A program made the translations under genes and the position numbers. Under the pieces are notes generated by a model. It did not search any database. It was given only the letters and a program-made list of their open reading frames with translations, and was not told the origin of the DNA. From Bacteroidota bacterium (GTDB lineage Bacteria; Bacteroidota; Bacteroidia; UBA4408), in the NCBI GenBank assembly GCA_016721765.1, contig JADKHO010000001.1, positions 1,476,001 to 1,540,000 on the forward strand: a DNA stretch of 64,000 bases, given 5' to 3'. Shown here piece by piece: positions 51,583-60,058 of the stretch. Positions within the stretch are counted from its first letter, which is position 1; every line of letters starts with the position of its first letter.

Positions 51583-51597
51583 CCTAGTCGGACAACC
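51583..51597 (+). repeat. attR: 15-bp direct repeat
   Basis: CCTAGTCGGACAACC, identical to 29895-29909 in tRNA-Gln. It marks the right end of the element. Confidence 0.9.
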
Positions 51598-51608
51598 ACT
51601 AAACAACA

Positions 51609-51648
51609 AAAACCCCTGTAAATTTAAAACATACAGGGGGTTTTTATT
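51609..51648 (+). terminator. Original tRNA-Gln terminator, now behind attR
   Basis: AAAACCCCTGTA and TACAGGGGGTTTT form a strong stem followed by TTATTTC, 11 bp after attR. Before integration it would have lain just behind tRNA-Gln. Confidence 0.8.
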
Positions 51649-51742
51649 TCTGTTTCCGCAATTACGGACAGACTTAATGGTGCAATTTCAGGAATACAAA
51701 ACCAAGTGAGATCTGAGCTGTTAAACCTGTTCTGCCGGTCTT

Positions 51743-52327
51743 TTAGAATTCACCTTTCAAACAGGTAGCCCAGCCCATCATTTTTTCGGAGATATGCTTT
51801 GAGAATTTGAGCGTGTTTGTATCCGGCTTTATATTCTTTTTGTTTTTTGCCACAATTTGAGGGTGACAATACACTTTTATGGAGTCAATCGGAGTGCTTG
51901 CAAGCAATTCGAGGTCCGACACTTGCAGGGGGTAAAAACTGATGGCTTGGTCTTCTATTCCGATATAATCCATAAGGCATTTCGATTCTATAACCTTGTT
52001 CCCTTTTAAGTAAAAATAAATGGGATCATCTTTAAGGTTATCATGTGGACCATGCTCTTTGTGTTTTTTATTTGATGTCCATAAGTAAAAATAAGGTACA
52101 CCATCTGCTTTCACAAAGGAGCAGTAACCATAATAAGTGAGCATAATTTCATAAATACTGCTGGGGCGGGTGTTGAAAGTAATGTTTTGTGGCTGAGGAA
52201 TATCAAAATGAAATTTCATGAGCTTGTTCAGCGATTCCGGTTTAGCCGATTTGCATTGCGAAAAGGCTGAATTTCCATTGACAACAAAGCACAAAAGGAT
52301 TAGCGAAATAAGAGTAGTTTTTTTCAT
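51743..52327 (-). CDS. Secreted protein of unknown function
   Basis: 194 residues with a clear signal peptide ending at AFSQC; the Cys after the cleavage region may be structural and not a lipobox. The mature part holds several Cys, His and aromatic residues (YYGYCSFVKADGVPYFYLW, KHKEHGPHD). No family recognised. Probably periplasmic. It is the first host gene after the element. Confidence 0.65.
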   Translation of the reverse strand: MKKTTLISLILLCFVVNGNSAFSQCKSAKPESLNKLMKFHFDIPQPQNITFNTRPSSIYEIMLTYYGYCSFVKADGVPYFYLWTSNKKHKEHGPHDNLKDDPIYFYLKGNKVIESKCLMDYIGIEDQAISFYPLQVSDLELLASTPIDSIKVYCHPQIVAKNKKNIKPDTNTLKFSKHISEKMMGWATCLKGEF

Positions 52328-52433
52328 TGCGTTTTAAGTCTTAATTAGGATTTAACAGTGCTAATATACTAAACAGAATAGCATCATAGAACCTGTAGAG
52401 TGTTATAAAGTTGATTTTGAAATTACGTCTTCA

Positions 52434-52488
52434 AAACCCTATGTGAACCCTATGAAATCTATGATCCTATGTGTTTCAAAAAAAAACA
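52434..52488. repeat. Decayed CACATAG-type repeat
   Basis: CCCTATGTGAACCCTATGAA, then ATCCTATGTGTTTCAAAAAAAA, like the right arms of the 11.2-12.1 kb units. No GxxExxY gene is near. Confidence 0.6.
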
Positions 52489-52538
52489 TTTGAAAAGTGA
52501 ATCTTAAAAAGAACGAAGTTTCACTAAGAAAATCCCAG

Positions 52539-53423
52539 CTATTCCGTTTTAATAAACTTCTTAATCGCCACCGAATTTGCAGTTTTGACTTGTAAAGTAT
52601 AAATCCCCGGAGCAAAATTACTTAGGTCAATTTGTTTGTTGTTTTGATTCATGTTTTCAGTATAAACTTCTTGGCCATATGCATTCATTATATTTAATGT
52701 AGCTTTTACAGCAGCCGCATTAATACTTACATTCAATTGAGCTTTGGCAGGATTCGGATAAACTTGCAAGCTTTCAGAAGCATCTAGTTCATTTACAGTT
52801 AGTGGAGTAAGATCGAAATGAATATTTGCTCGATTGGCTGTAGTGTATAAAGAACCCATAGTTGCGCTTGCACTAAAAGAATGGGAAACTACAGCAGGGG
52901 AAAATCCGGCAGTACCTGCCCAATTAACTCCCGCTGTTCCGGCTCCTTGACGCACCCAGCGAGTGAGTATCATTAAATTATCGCTTCCATTCCAAAAATA
53001 AGGTGTAGTTAAAGCAAAATCTACCCAGCCAATACTTGCGGGCAATCCAACTGTTGAGCTATTATAAACAAGTGTAGCACCTACAGATTCTAAATCAAAA
53101 TTTCCGGCACCTCCACTAAAATCGGAAAGTGTGGTGGGTTTAATATAAATTTCAAACGTTGCATCGTTTCCAAGGTAGCCGCCCGCATCGTTTTTGTACC
53201 ATCCAATGCTGTTGATGGTTCCGGTTCCGGCACCACTTGCCGCTAATTCAGTTTGGGTGTAAATACTCAAGTTCCAACTGTGTGTATTGGTGCTGCCACT
53301 GCTAAAAATATAAATGGGACCGTATAAATTATTGGCAGTTCCGGTGCCAATGGTAAAGGTTTGAGCAGAAGTTGCCAGAATGCTGCTTATAAAAATGCTT
53401 AGGGTGTAAAGAAGTTTTTTCAT
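52539..53423 (-). CDS. T9SS-sorted secreted protein
   Basis: 294 residues from the ATG at 53423 (the frame extends five codons further, but MKKLLY starts the signal peptide that ends at TSAQT). The body is Gly/Ser/Thr-rich and beta-type (LYGPIYIFSSGSTNTHSWNLSIYTQTELAASGAG, GWVDFALTTPYFWNGSDNLMIL), as in Bacteroidota surface proteins. The last ~75 residues are a T9SS C-terminal domain (LQVYPNPAKAQLNVSIN ... NFAPGIYTLQVKT). Exported through the type IX system; ligand unknown. Confidence 0.85.
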   Translation of the reverse strand: MKKLLYTLSIFISSILATSAQTFTIGTGTANNLYGPIYIFSSGSTNTHSWNLSIYTQTELAASGAGTGTINSIGWYKNDAGGYLGNDATFEIYIKPTTLSDFSGGAGNFDLESVGATLVYNSSTVGLPASIGWVDFALTTPYFWNGSDNLMILTRWVRQGAGTAGVNWAGTAGFSPAVVSHSFSASATMGSLYTTANRANIHFDLTPLTVNELDASESLQVYPNPAKAQLNVSINAAAVKATLNIMNAYGQEVYTENMNQNNKQIDLSNFAPGIYTLQVKTANSVAIKKFIKTE

Positions 53424-53766
53424 GTTTTTTTTATTCAAATGTATAAATAAATTGCTTATTCATAATTATTATTAGAGCTTGCATTTGCATCAATTTATGG
53501 AATAAAACGTATGGCTACTTTATGAATATTCTATCTTAAAATGTTTTTTTGAAACAGGCCGGAATGCAACGATAATAAGTTTTACAAGTGAAATGATTTG
53601 AAGCTACAGTTCAAAAATCCAATAGGCGAATCTTTCGAATTTAGTAGTGCATGGGAACGCAATACTATGCACGTTTCATTAATTCCGGCAGCAATTAACT
53701 GTTATTCGTTGGGGAGCAATTGTGTGCTCTATTTTTTTTTCTATTTTTAATTCCAAATTCTACTCT
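53424..53766. other. Intergenic region between divergent genes
   Basis: 343 bp, AT-rich. Contains a loose inverted pair GTGCAT/ATGCAC about 20 bp apart (near 53648-53672) but no recognised promoter or gene. It must hold the promoters of the two divergent secreted-protein genes. Confidence 0.3.
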
Positions 53767-56700
53767 ATGAAACAGCTACGACTTTGTTTTGCCCTCCTTC
53801 TAAGTTTTAATATATTGGCACACGCACAGCCTAAACCTGCAGCAAACAATACACCCAAAGATCCCTTAAATGCGGAGGTGTTCAGCGCCCTTCAGTTTCG
53901 CAGTATAGGCCCTGCAATGACATCCGGCAGGGTAGTAGACTTAGCTGTGAATCCAAAGAACCACAGCGAATATTATATCGCAGCTGCATCCGGTGGAGTA
54001 TGGAAAACGGTGAATTCAGGTATATCCTATTTCCCTGTGTTCGATAAAGAAGCATCCTTTTCGATTTCCTGTGTGGTAATCGATCCCAACAATAGCAATG
54101 TGGTATGGGTGGGCACCGGCGAAAACAATAACCAGCGAGTAGCCGGCTATGGCGATGGTGTGTACAAGTCGGAGGACGGCGGAAAAAGCTGGAAAAACAT
54201 GGGCTTAAAAACATCCGAGCACATCGGAAGAATTTGCATCGACCCTAAAAATTCAAATACAGTATTTGTGGCAGCCTACGGACCGCTGTGGAGTGCGGGT
54301 GGCGAACGTGGCATTTACAAAAGTACCGATGGGGGTAAAACTTGGAAAAACACATTAGCAATTAGCGAAAATACCGGTTGCAATGAAGTAGCCATCGACC
54401 CAAAGAATTCAAACATTTTATACGCAACAGCACACCAACGCAGGCGCCACGAATGGACCTACATCAGCGGCGGGCCCGAATCAGCTGTATACAAAAGTGT
54501 GGACGGAGGCGAAACGTGGAACAAGCTGGCAGGCGGTATTCCTGAAGACGATAAGGGTAGAATTGGTTTAGCCGTTTCACCTGTGAATTCGGATTATGTG
54601 TACATTATAATCGAAGGTACTGAAAAATCAAAAGGGCTTTACCGCAGCACTGATAAAGGTGCTAATTGGGAGAAGCGTGGAAATTTTAGCACTGCTGGAA
54701 ATTATTATCAAGAATTAATTTGCGATCCTAAAAATGCGGATAAAGTCTATGCCATGGATTTTAATATTATGGTATCAAATGATGGAGGTAAGAATTTTAC
54801 TCCAATTGGTGAAAAAAATAAGCATGTCGACAATCACGCTTTTTGGGTGGATGATGAAAATCCGAATCACCTGCTTTCAGGCTGTGATGGCGGGGTGTAT
54901 GAAAGTTATGATGGTGCAAAATTATGGCAATTCAAAGACAATTTGCCCATCACGCAATTTTACCGCGTGTGTACAGATAATGATTATCCTTTTTACAATA
55001 TATATGGTGGAACGCAAGATAATTTTAGCATGGGTGGGCCGTCACGCACCATTAGCGCCAGTGGAATCTTAAATTCCGATTGGTTTGTTACTACAGGTGG
55101 TGACGGATTTTTTTCACGTGTGGATCCAACCGATCCCAACACAGTATATTCCGAATCGCAATATGGCGGCTTGGTGCGTTTTGATAAAAAAAGTGGTGAA
55201 ACGGTAGATATAAAACCCGTTGAAAAGGAGGGAGAGCCTGCTTACCGCTGGAACTGGGATGCACCTTTATTTATTAGTAATTTCAGCAATACCCGCTTGT
55301 ATTTTGCAGCCAATAAATTATTCCGCAGCGACGATCGAGGAAATACATGGAATGCTGTGAGCCCTGATTTGACAAGACAATTGGATAGAAATAAATTGCC
55401 GGTTATGGGCAAAGTATGGAGTGTAGATGCCATCGCAAAAAATGCATCTACTTCTATTTATGGCAATATAATTTCATTTAGCGAGTCGCCAAAAAATGAA
55501 AACAGTTTGTATGTGGGTACGGATGATGGTTTGATTCAAGCAAGCACAGACGGAGGAAAAACATGGACAAAAATGGCCGTCTTTGCAGGCGTTCCGGAGC
55601 GCAGCCCGGTGAGTGCTTTGCTGGCTTCACAACATGCCGAAAATACGGTGTATGCAGCTTTTAACAATCACCGCAACGGAGATTTTAAGCCTTATGTTTT
55701 AAAATCTATGGATGGCGGAAAAACATGGTTGAGTATTTCTTCCAACCTTCCTGTACGCGGTTCTGTATATAGTATTGCAGAAGACCATGTGAATGCGAAT
55801 TTGCTTTTTGCAGGAACAGAATTTGGAATTTATTTTTCACCGGATGGTGGTCAAAAATGGATACAACTCAATGGAGGATTACCCACCATTGCAGTGCGCG
55901 ATATTGCCATTCAGAAACGTGAAAACGATTTGGTACTTGCCTCATTTGGCAGAGGATTTTATGTGTTGGATGATTATTCGATGTTACGCAATGTGAAGAA
56001 GGAAGAGCTCGAAAAACCTGCTGTTATATTTCCGATTAAAGATGCATTAATGTACATTGAAGCATTGCCGCTTGGCCATAAGGGAAAGGGATTTAGAGGA
56101 GAGGCCTTATATGCAGCCGCTAATCCACCAATGGGAGCTGTATTTACCTATCACCTCGCGGCAGATTTTAAAAGTGCAAAACTAAAGCGCAAAGAGCGCG
56201 AGAAAGAGAAAATCAAAAAAGGAGAAAACGTTTATTACCCTTCACTCGACTCTCTACGTTTGGAAGATAGGGAAGAGGAACCGGTTTTGATTTTTACGAT
56301 TACGGATGAAGAGAACAATGTGATCCGAAGACTGAGAGAGCCTGCGAAAAAGGGATTGCATCGTCTCGTTTGGGATATGCGCTTTCCGGCTCCTGAACCT
56401 GTAAGTTTTCGTACACGTGATGAAGATAATCTCTACGATGAGCCAAACATAGGTCACCTGGTGCGGCCGGGAAAATATTTCGTTTCCGTTTCTAAGATAG
56501 AAAATAACATTGTTTCTCAATTAGCAGCTCCTGTTCCCTTTAATTGCGTTAAGCTGAACAATGTCTCCTTTCCTGCACCGGATCCAATGGCCCTGGAATA
56601 TTTTTACGACAAGGTATCAGAGTTGGCGCGTGTTGTGAGTGCAGCCGATTCTTACAAGGATGAATTGACGAGCAGAATAAAATACATTAAGGTAGCTTTG

Positions 56701-57051
56701 CTCGAATCTCCTAAAAGCCCACTGGAACTGCAGGGAGATATAAAGAAAATTGAAAATTCTTTGAAGGACATTAATATTAAATTGAATGGAGATGCCTCAA
56801 TATCCAAAAGGGAATTTGAAGTATTACCCGGAATCAATTCCCGCATCGGAAACATTGAATACAGCCTTTGGCGTAGCTCTCAGGCGCCTACTGAAACCAA
56901 TAAGCAATCGTATGCCTTGGCAGTGAAACAATTCGAAAGTATTCCTGCCGAATTGAAAGCACTGGATGCAGGACTCAAAAAAATAGAGCAGCAATTGGAA
57001 AAGGATGGAGCGCCTTATACTCCCGGAAGAGAGATAGAGTGGAAGCGATAA
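53767..57051 (+). CDS. Large secreted BNR/VPS10-type repeat protein
   Basis: 1094 residues from the ATG at 53767 (the frame starts 15 codons earlier, but MKQLRLCFALLLS begins the signal peptide ending at AHAQP). Ten Asp-box/BNR motifs (SEDGGKSW, STDGGKTW, SVDGGETW, SMDGGKTW and others) over residues ~60-680 form one or two beta-propellers of the sortilin/VPS10-like kind. A C-terminal part with charged helices follows (KRKEREKEKIKKGE; later coiled-coil-like segments). No T9SS domain is seen. These proteins are often annotated as glycosyl hydrolases, but no catalytic residues can be shown, so the function is open. Confidence 0.82.
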   Translation: MKQLRLCFALLLSFNILAHAQPKPAANNTPKDPLNAEVFSALQFRSIGPAMTSGRVVDLAVNPKNHSEYYIAAASGGVWKTVNSGISYFPVFDKEASFSISCVVIDPNNSNVVWVGTGENNNQRVAGYGDGVYKSEDGGKSWKNMGLKTSEHIGRICIDPKNSNTVFVAAYGPLWSAGGERGIYKSTDGGKTWKNTLAISENTGCNEVAIDPKNSNILYATAHQRRRHEWTYISGGPESAVYKSVDGGETWNKLAGGIPEDDKGRIGLAVSPVNSDYVYIIIEGTEKSKGLYRSTDKGANWEKRGNFSTAGNYYQELICDPKNADKVYAMDFNIMVSNDGGKNFTPIGEKNKHVDNHAFWVDDENPNHLLSGCDGGVYESYDGAKLWQFKDNLPITQFYRVCTDNDYPFYNIYGGTQDNFSMGGPSRTISASGILNSDWFVTTGGDGFFSRVDPTDPNTVYSESQYGGLVRFDKKSGETVDIKPVEKEGEPAYRWNWDAPLFISNFSNTRLYFAANKLFRSDDRGNTWNAVSPDLTRQLDRNKLPVMGKVWSVDAIAKNASTSIYGNIISFSESPKNENSLYVGTDDGLIQASTDGGKTWTKMAVFAGVPERSPVSALLASQHAENTVYAAFNNHRNGDFKPYVLKSMDGGKTWLSISSNLPVRGSVYSIAEDHVNANLLFAGTEFGIYFSPDGGQKWIQLNGGLPTIAVRDIAIQKRENDLVLASFGRGFYVLDDYSMLRNVKKEELEKPAVIFPIKDALMYIEALPLGHKGKGFRGEALYAAANPPMGAVFTYHLAADFKSAKLKRKEREKEKIKKGENVYYPSLDSLRLEDREEEPVLIFTITDEENNVIRRLREPAKKGLHRLVWDMRFPAPEPVSFRTRDEDNLYDEPNIGHLVRPGKYFVSVSKIENNIVSQLAAPVPFNCVKLNNVSFPAPDPMALEYFYDKVSELARVVSAADSYKDELTSRIKYIKVALLESPKSPLELQGDIKKIENSLKDINIKLNGDASISKREFEVLPGINSRIGNIEYSLWRSSQAPTETNKQSYALAVKQFESIPAELKALDAGLKKIEQQLEKDGAPYTPGREIEWKR

Positions 57052-57134
57052 AAATTGTATAAATAAGGTTTCGTTGTTTTGAATTTAATCCAATAGCAGT
57101 TTGGTAAGACTGGAATAATTTTAATTGGATAGCG

Positions 57135-58760
57135 TCACTCAAATCCAACCTTCAACAATTTAAAAACTCTTCCCCGGTCGGTATACATCAGCAACTCCTT
57201 TGGTGAAGTTTGCAGGTATATTTTGGGCCGGGCAAATATTTTTTTATCGCGTTCAGCAAAGAGCGGACGTTTTTTCATATCTCCGTTCTCGTCGAGCGTT
57301 ACCAGCACACAAGTCGATTTTTTAGGTCCGCTAAACGTGCGGTAATCGCGTGGGTTGGGAATTTTTAAATTGCGGGTATTGTCGTTGAAAATAAAATTGA
57401 TAGTGTTTTCTGAAATACCCATCGAATAGCTGCTGTAAGGGCCTTTGTCGTTTACAGTAACTTGAGTTTTTGGTACCGTTTTTACCCAATTTATTCTGCC
57501 ATCCACATTGATGGAAGCCACAATCAAATCATTAAAATTATAGTAATAATCGGTGGTTACATACCGCCCATTATAGCTGGTAATGGTTTGAATATACCTT
57601 TGTTCAGCAACCATGTATGCCCCGCCATCCTTACGTTCTATAATCTGATCAATTTTAAATTCGCGCAGTTCATCCCCACGTTTCGCTTTACGGTCCGACA
57701 TAAAATTGAGTAAAAACGATTTGTCAAATTCTTTCAATCCGCTGTTTTTAACTTCTTTGGTTTTGCCATCTAAGGATAAATAAAATGTACCCGCAATTTC
57801 ATCCGAATAACGGCCTCTGTTAGAGAAAAATCCAGCAGCAATGAGGTCTTGATTTTGGTTCACTCGAAAACTCATATCCGATATGGTTTTTCCTTCCAAT
57901 TGCACATCAAATTCTTTAACTACATCGCTATGTGCCTCAATTAAAAGAATTTTGTAGAGGTAGCTCGGACGGTCCTTAAACCAATTGCCTTTCTCTCCTT
58001 CCAGTTCAGTAAGCATATATAAATTACCACTTTTGTCGAGGATGTAATCGTGTATAGTAAAATTGGGATTCGAAAAAGGGAGCATCACGCGTGCATTGCC
58101 AAATAAGGCATTCAACGAATTATCAATTACTTTAAAGGCGAAGTTGAGGTTCTTCCCGCGCTTGGAATAGTCATTTTTAAACTCCAAAATCATCGAGCTA
58201 TCACTCGACAGCACAAAACTGAAATCACTTCTTTCACCTTTGTCAGTTAACTCAATTTGATCGATGAGCTGTCGGTCATTTTCTATTTCGCCCGATGCAT
58301 TAATGTGTTGTGCAAAGGCTTGGCTGAGTTTTGTTTCCTTATTGTAAAAAGAAGTAAATAAAATTAATTGTCCGTTTAAATAAAAAAGTTCCTCAAACTG
58401 AACATGTCTATTCCCCTCTATTTCGGGCATTTTTAATTCTTTCGAAAAAATAAAAGACATGCTTTCGGCATCAAATTTTTCGAGGTAATGGTCTTTTGGG
58501 CAGCTTGGGCAAAAGGGATTGTAGGTATCTTTTATAAAATAAATAGCACGATCATCTTTGCCCACAAATCGGTTGGGATATAACTTGCGTTCCGCTTCAA
58601 TATCAGGCCCCCATTGCATTTTTGCAACTTGAGATAAAACTATATGAGGTTGAAGAAGCAGGCATAAAAAGAGGCAGTAACTCAGAACTAATTCTGAAAT
58701 GCTGCCTCTTTTGTGCGAAAAGTGTAGCGTGTTCACTTTATTTTGGGTATCGTGGTCCAA
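57135..58760 (-). CDS. Secreted beta-rich protein of unknown function
   Basis: 541 residues. A hydrophobic segment at about 24-44 (LVLSYCLFLCLLLQPHIVLSQ) is the signal peptide after a long polar N-terminus, so the real start may be internal. The mature part is beta-rich with many propeller-like turns (GAYMVAEQRYIQTITSYNGRYVTTDYYYNFNDLIVASI). One CPSCP motif near the N-terminus (NPFCPSCPKDH) is odd. No family recognised. It lies 14 bp downstream of the yebC stop on the same strand. Confidence 0.65.
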   Translation of the reverse strand: MDHDTQNKVNTLHFSHKRGSISELVLSYCLFLCLLLQPHIVLSQVAKMQWGPDIEAERKLYPNRFVGKDDRAIYFIKDTYNPFCPSCPKDHYLEKFDAESMSFIFSKELKMPEIEGNRHVQFEELFYLNGQLILFTSFYNKETKLSQAFAQHINASGEIENDRQLIDQIELTDKGERSDFSFVLSSDSSMILEFKNDYSKRGKNLNFAFKVIDNSLNALFGNARVMLPFSNPNFTIHDYILDKSGNLYMLTELEGEKGNWFKDRPSYLYKILLIEAHSDVVKEFDVQLEGKTISDMSFRVNQNQDLIAAGFFSNRGRYSDEIAGTFYLSLDGKTKEVKNSGLKEFDKSFLLNFMSDRKAKRGDELREFKIDQIIERKDGGAYMVAEQRYIQTITSYNGRYVTTDYYYNFNDLIVASINVDGRINWVKTVPKTQVTVNDKGPYSSYSMGISENTINFIFNDNTRNLKIPNPRDYRTFSGPKKSTCVLVTLDENGDMKKRPLFAERDKKIFARPKIYLQTSPKELLMYTDRGRVFKLLKVGFE

Positions 58761-58774
58761 CCACTAGTTGAAAT

Positions 58775-59485
58775 TTATTTCAAATTATGATATACATTTT
58801 GCACATCATCATCGGCTTCAAATTTTTCAATGAGCAGCATAATTTCTTCGCTTTGGGCATCCGTTAATTCTGTTTGGGTATGCGGCACACGCATATTTTC
58901 AGAACTAATAACATTGAATTTTTTTTCTTCCAAGGCTTTATGCATCATACCAAAATCGTGAAAAGCAGTTTCCACAATAATTTCATTTTCATCGTTCAGG
59001 TATACATCTTGTGCACCAAAATCAATCAGTTCCAATTCAAGTTCATCTACTTGTAAGCCATCCGACTTTAGTTTAAAAACCCCTTTTCGCTCAAATAAAA
59101 AATCAAGTGAACCGGTTTTGCCAAGCGTTCCATTTCCACGGTTAAAATACATGCGGATGTTGGCAACAGTTCGGGTTGGATTATCGGTAGCACATTCCAC
59201 TAAAATTCCAATACCATAAGGTCCATAGCCTTCGTACACCATTTCTTCAAAATCTTTTTCTTCTTTTGAAGAGGCACGCTTAATGGCCGCTTCAATACGG
59301 TCTTTGGGCATGTTGATTCCTTTTGCATTTTGCATGGCCATGCGCAAACGCGGATTCATATTCGGATCCGGTCCACCTTGCTTTACTGCAATTGCAATTT
59401 CTTTACCGGCACGGGTAAAGCCTTTCGCCATTTTATCATAGCGGGCAAACATCTTGTACTTACGCTTTTCAAATACTCTTCCCAT
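58775..59485 (-). CDS. YebC/PmpR-family transcriptional regulator
   Basis: 236 residues, the normal length. Family sequence throughout: MGRVFEKRKYKMFARYDKMAKGFTRAGKEIAIAVKQGGPDPNMNPRLRMAMQNAKGINMPKDRIEAAIKRA, EEMVYEGYGPYGIGILVECATDNPTRT. It binds DNA or, in newer work on relatives (TACO1, YebC), helps ribosomes through proline-rich stretches. The downstream gene at 57135 may be co-transcribed. Confidence 0.92.
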   Translation of the reverse strand: MGRVFEKRKYKMFARYDKMAKGFTRAGKEIAIAVKQGGPDPNMNPRLRMAMQNAKGINMPKDRIEAAIKRASSKEEKDFEEMVYEGYGPYGIGILVECATDNPTRTVANIRMYFNRGNGTLGKTGSLDFLFERKGVFKLKSDGLQVDELELELIDFGAQDVYLNDENEIIVETAFHDFGMMHKALEEKKFNVISSENMRVPHTQTELTDAQSEEIMLLIEKFEADDDVQNVYHNLK

Positions 59486-59517
59486 ATTATTTCTATTACT
59501 TTTTAATCTAAATAAAT

Positions 59518-59823
59518 TTATTTTTTGAAAATCTTGCTTGGCTTTTGTGAGGTATGGAAAACTCTTGACACAACAACTTTGTTTTTTGTGGCCTTGTAAA
59601 TAATTTTATAGCTCCAAACTACCAAAAAGCGGTATTCGTTTTTTTTATGTTTTAGCAGTGGTTCTATTGGGCCAAGTTGAGGGTAATCAATTAATTTGCT
59701 AGATGCTTCAAGAATCTTATTGAGGACTAATTTAGCATAAAATGTTCCTTGTTCAGATTGAATATATTTTGCAGCTCGTTCAAGTTGTTCTATTGCTAAT
59801 TTTGTCCAAACTACTTCAACCAT
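59518..59823 (-). CDS. ParE/RelE-family toxin
   Basis: 101 residues of the RelE/ParE fold: VVWTKLAIEQLERAAKYIQSEQGTFYAKLVLNKILEASSKLIDYPQLGPIEPLLKHKKNEYRFLVVWSYKIIYKA. The closing strand with a conserved Tyr-Arg (EYRFLVV) is typical of ParE. It overlaps the 3' end of the antitoxin gene by 13 bp. ParE toxins poison gyrase; RelE-type ones cut mRNA, and the sequence does not decide. Confidence 0.85.
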   Translation of the reverse strand: MVEVVWTKLAIEQLERAAKYIQSEQGTFYAKLVLNKILEASSKLIDYPQLGPIEPLLKHKKNEYRFLVVWSYKIIYKATKNKVVVSRVFHTSQKPSKIFKK

Positions 59824-60002
59824 TTCTTTGCCTTTTTTTCTACTTCACGCTGGGTAAAGATATTGCCCTCCTTTTCCTGCTCCTCCGACTTTTCAATATC
59901 CGCTAAAAGAGCTAATTGCTCATACACCTCCTCTAATGTAGTATTTGGCTTAATTCTCCCAGCTATCTCCAGTAAAGATGCTTTAATTTTTAACGCTGTC
60001 AT
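59811..60002 (-). CDS. Antitoxin partner of the ParE-like toxin
   Basis: 63 residues from the Met at 60002 (a longer frame starts at 60023 with MLKIVVQ). Sequence MTALKIKASLLEIAGRIKPNTTLEEVYEQLALLADIEKSEEQEKEG is helical and acidic, and ends with a basic tail (REVEKKAKKWLK), as in small antitoxins. It overlaps the toxin gene by 13 bp. Family not recognised; the assignment rests on position and size. Confidence 0.65.
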   Translation of the reverse strand: MTALKIKASLLEIAGRIKPNTTLEEVYEQLALLADIEKSEEQEKEGNIFTQREVEKKAKKWLK

Positions 60003-60058
60003 TTGAACTACTATTTTCAACAAATTTATAACTTATCAACTATAAAAGAAAGGATTAA

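Larger units (their letters stand above)
29895..51597. mobile_element. Integrated element at tRNA-Gln carrying a defence island
   Basis: A ~21.7-kb segment bounded by 15-bp direct repeats, the left one inside tRNA-Gln. It has a tyrosine integrase 155 bp from the tRNA, an excisionase-like HTH protein, a RepA-type AAA ATPase and an RHH-type protein, then defence genes on the minus strand, IS fragments and a toxin-antitoxin candidate. I see no relaxase, coupling protein or conjugation genes and no phage structural genes. It is therefore best described as a small integrative (perhaps mobilizable or satellite) element used as a defence island. Confidence 0.88.

Noticed and set aside
29895..51597. 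Prophage
   Set aside because: No terminase, portal, capsid, tail or lysis genes are recognisable in the element.
51367..51621. Open frame of 84 residues across attR
   Set aside because: It runs through the T-loop-like fragment, repeats and attR; composition is low-complexity and it would be disrupted by excision.
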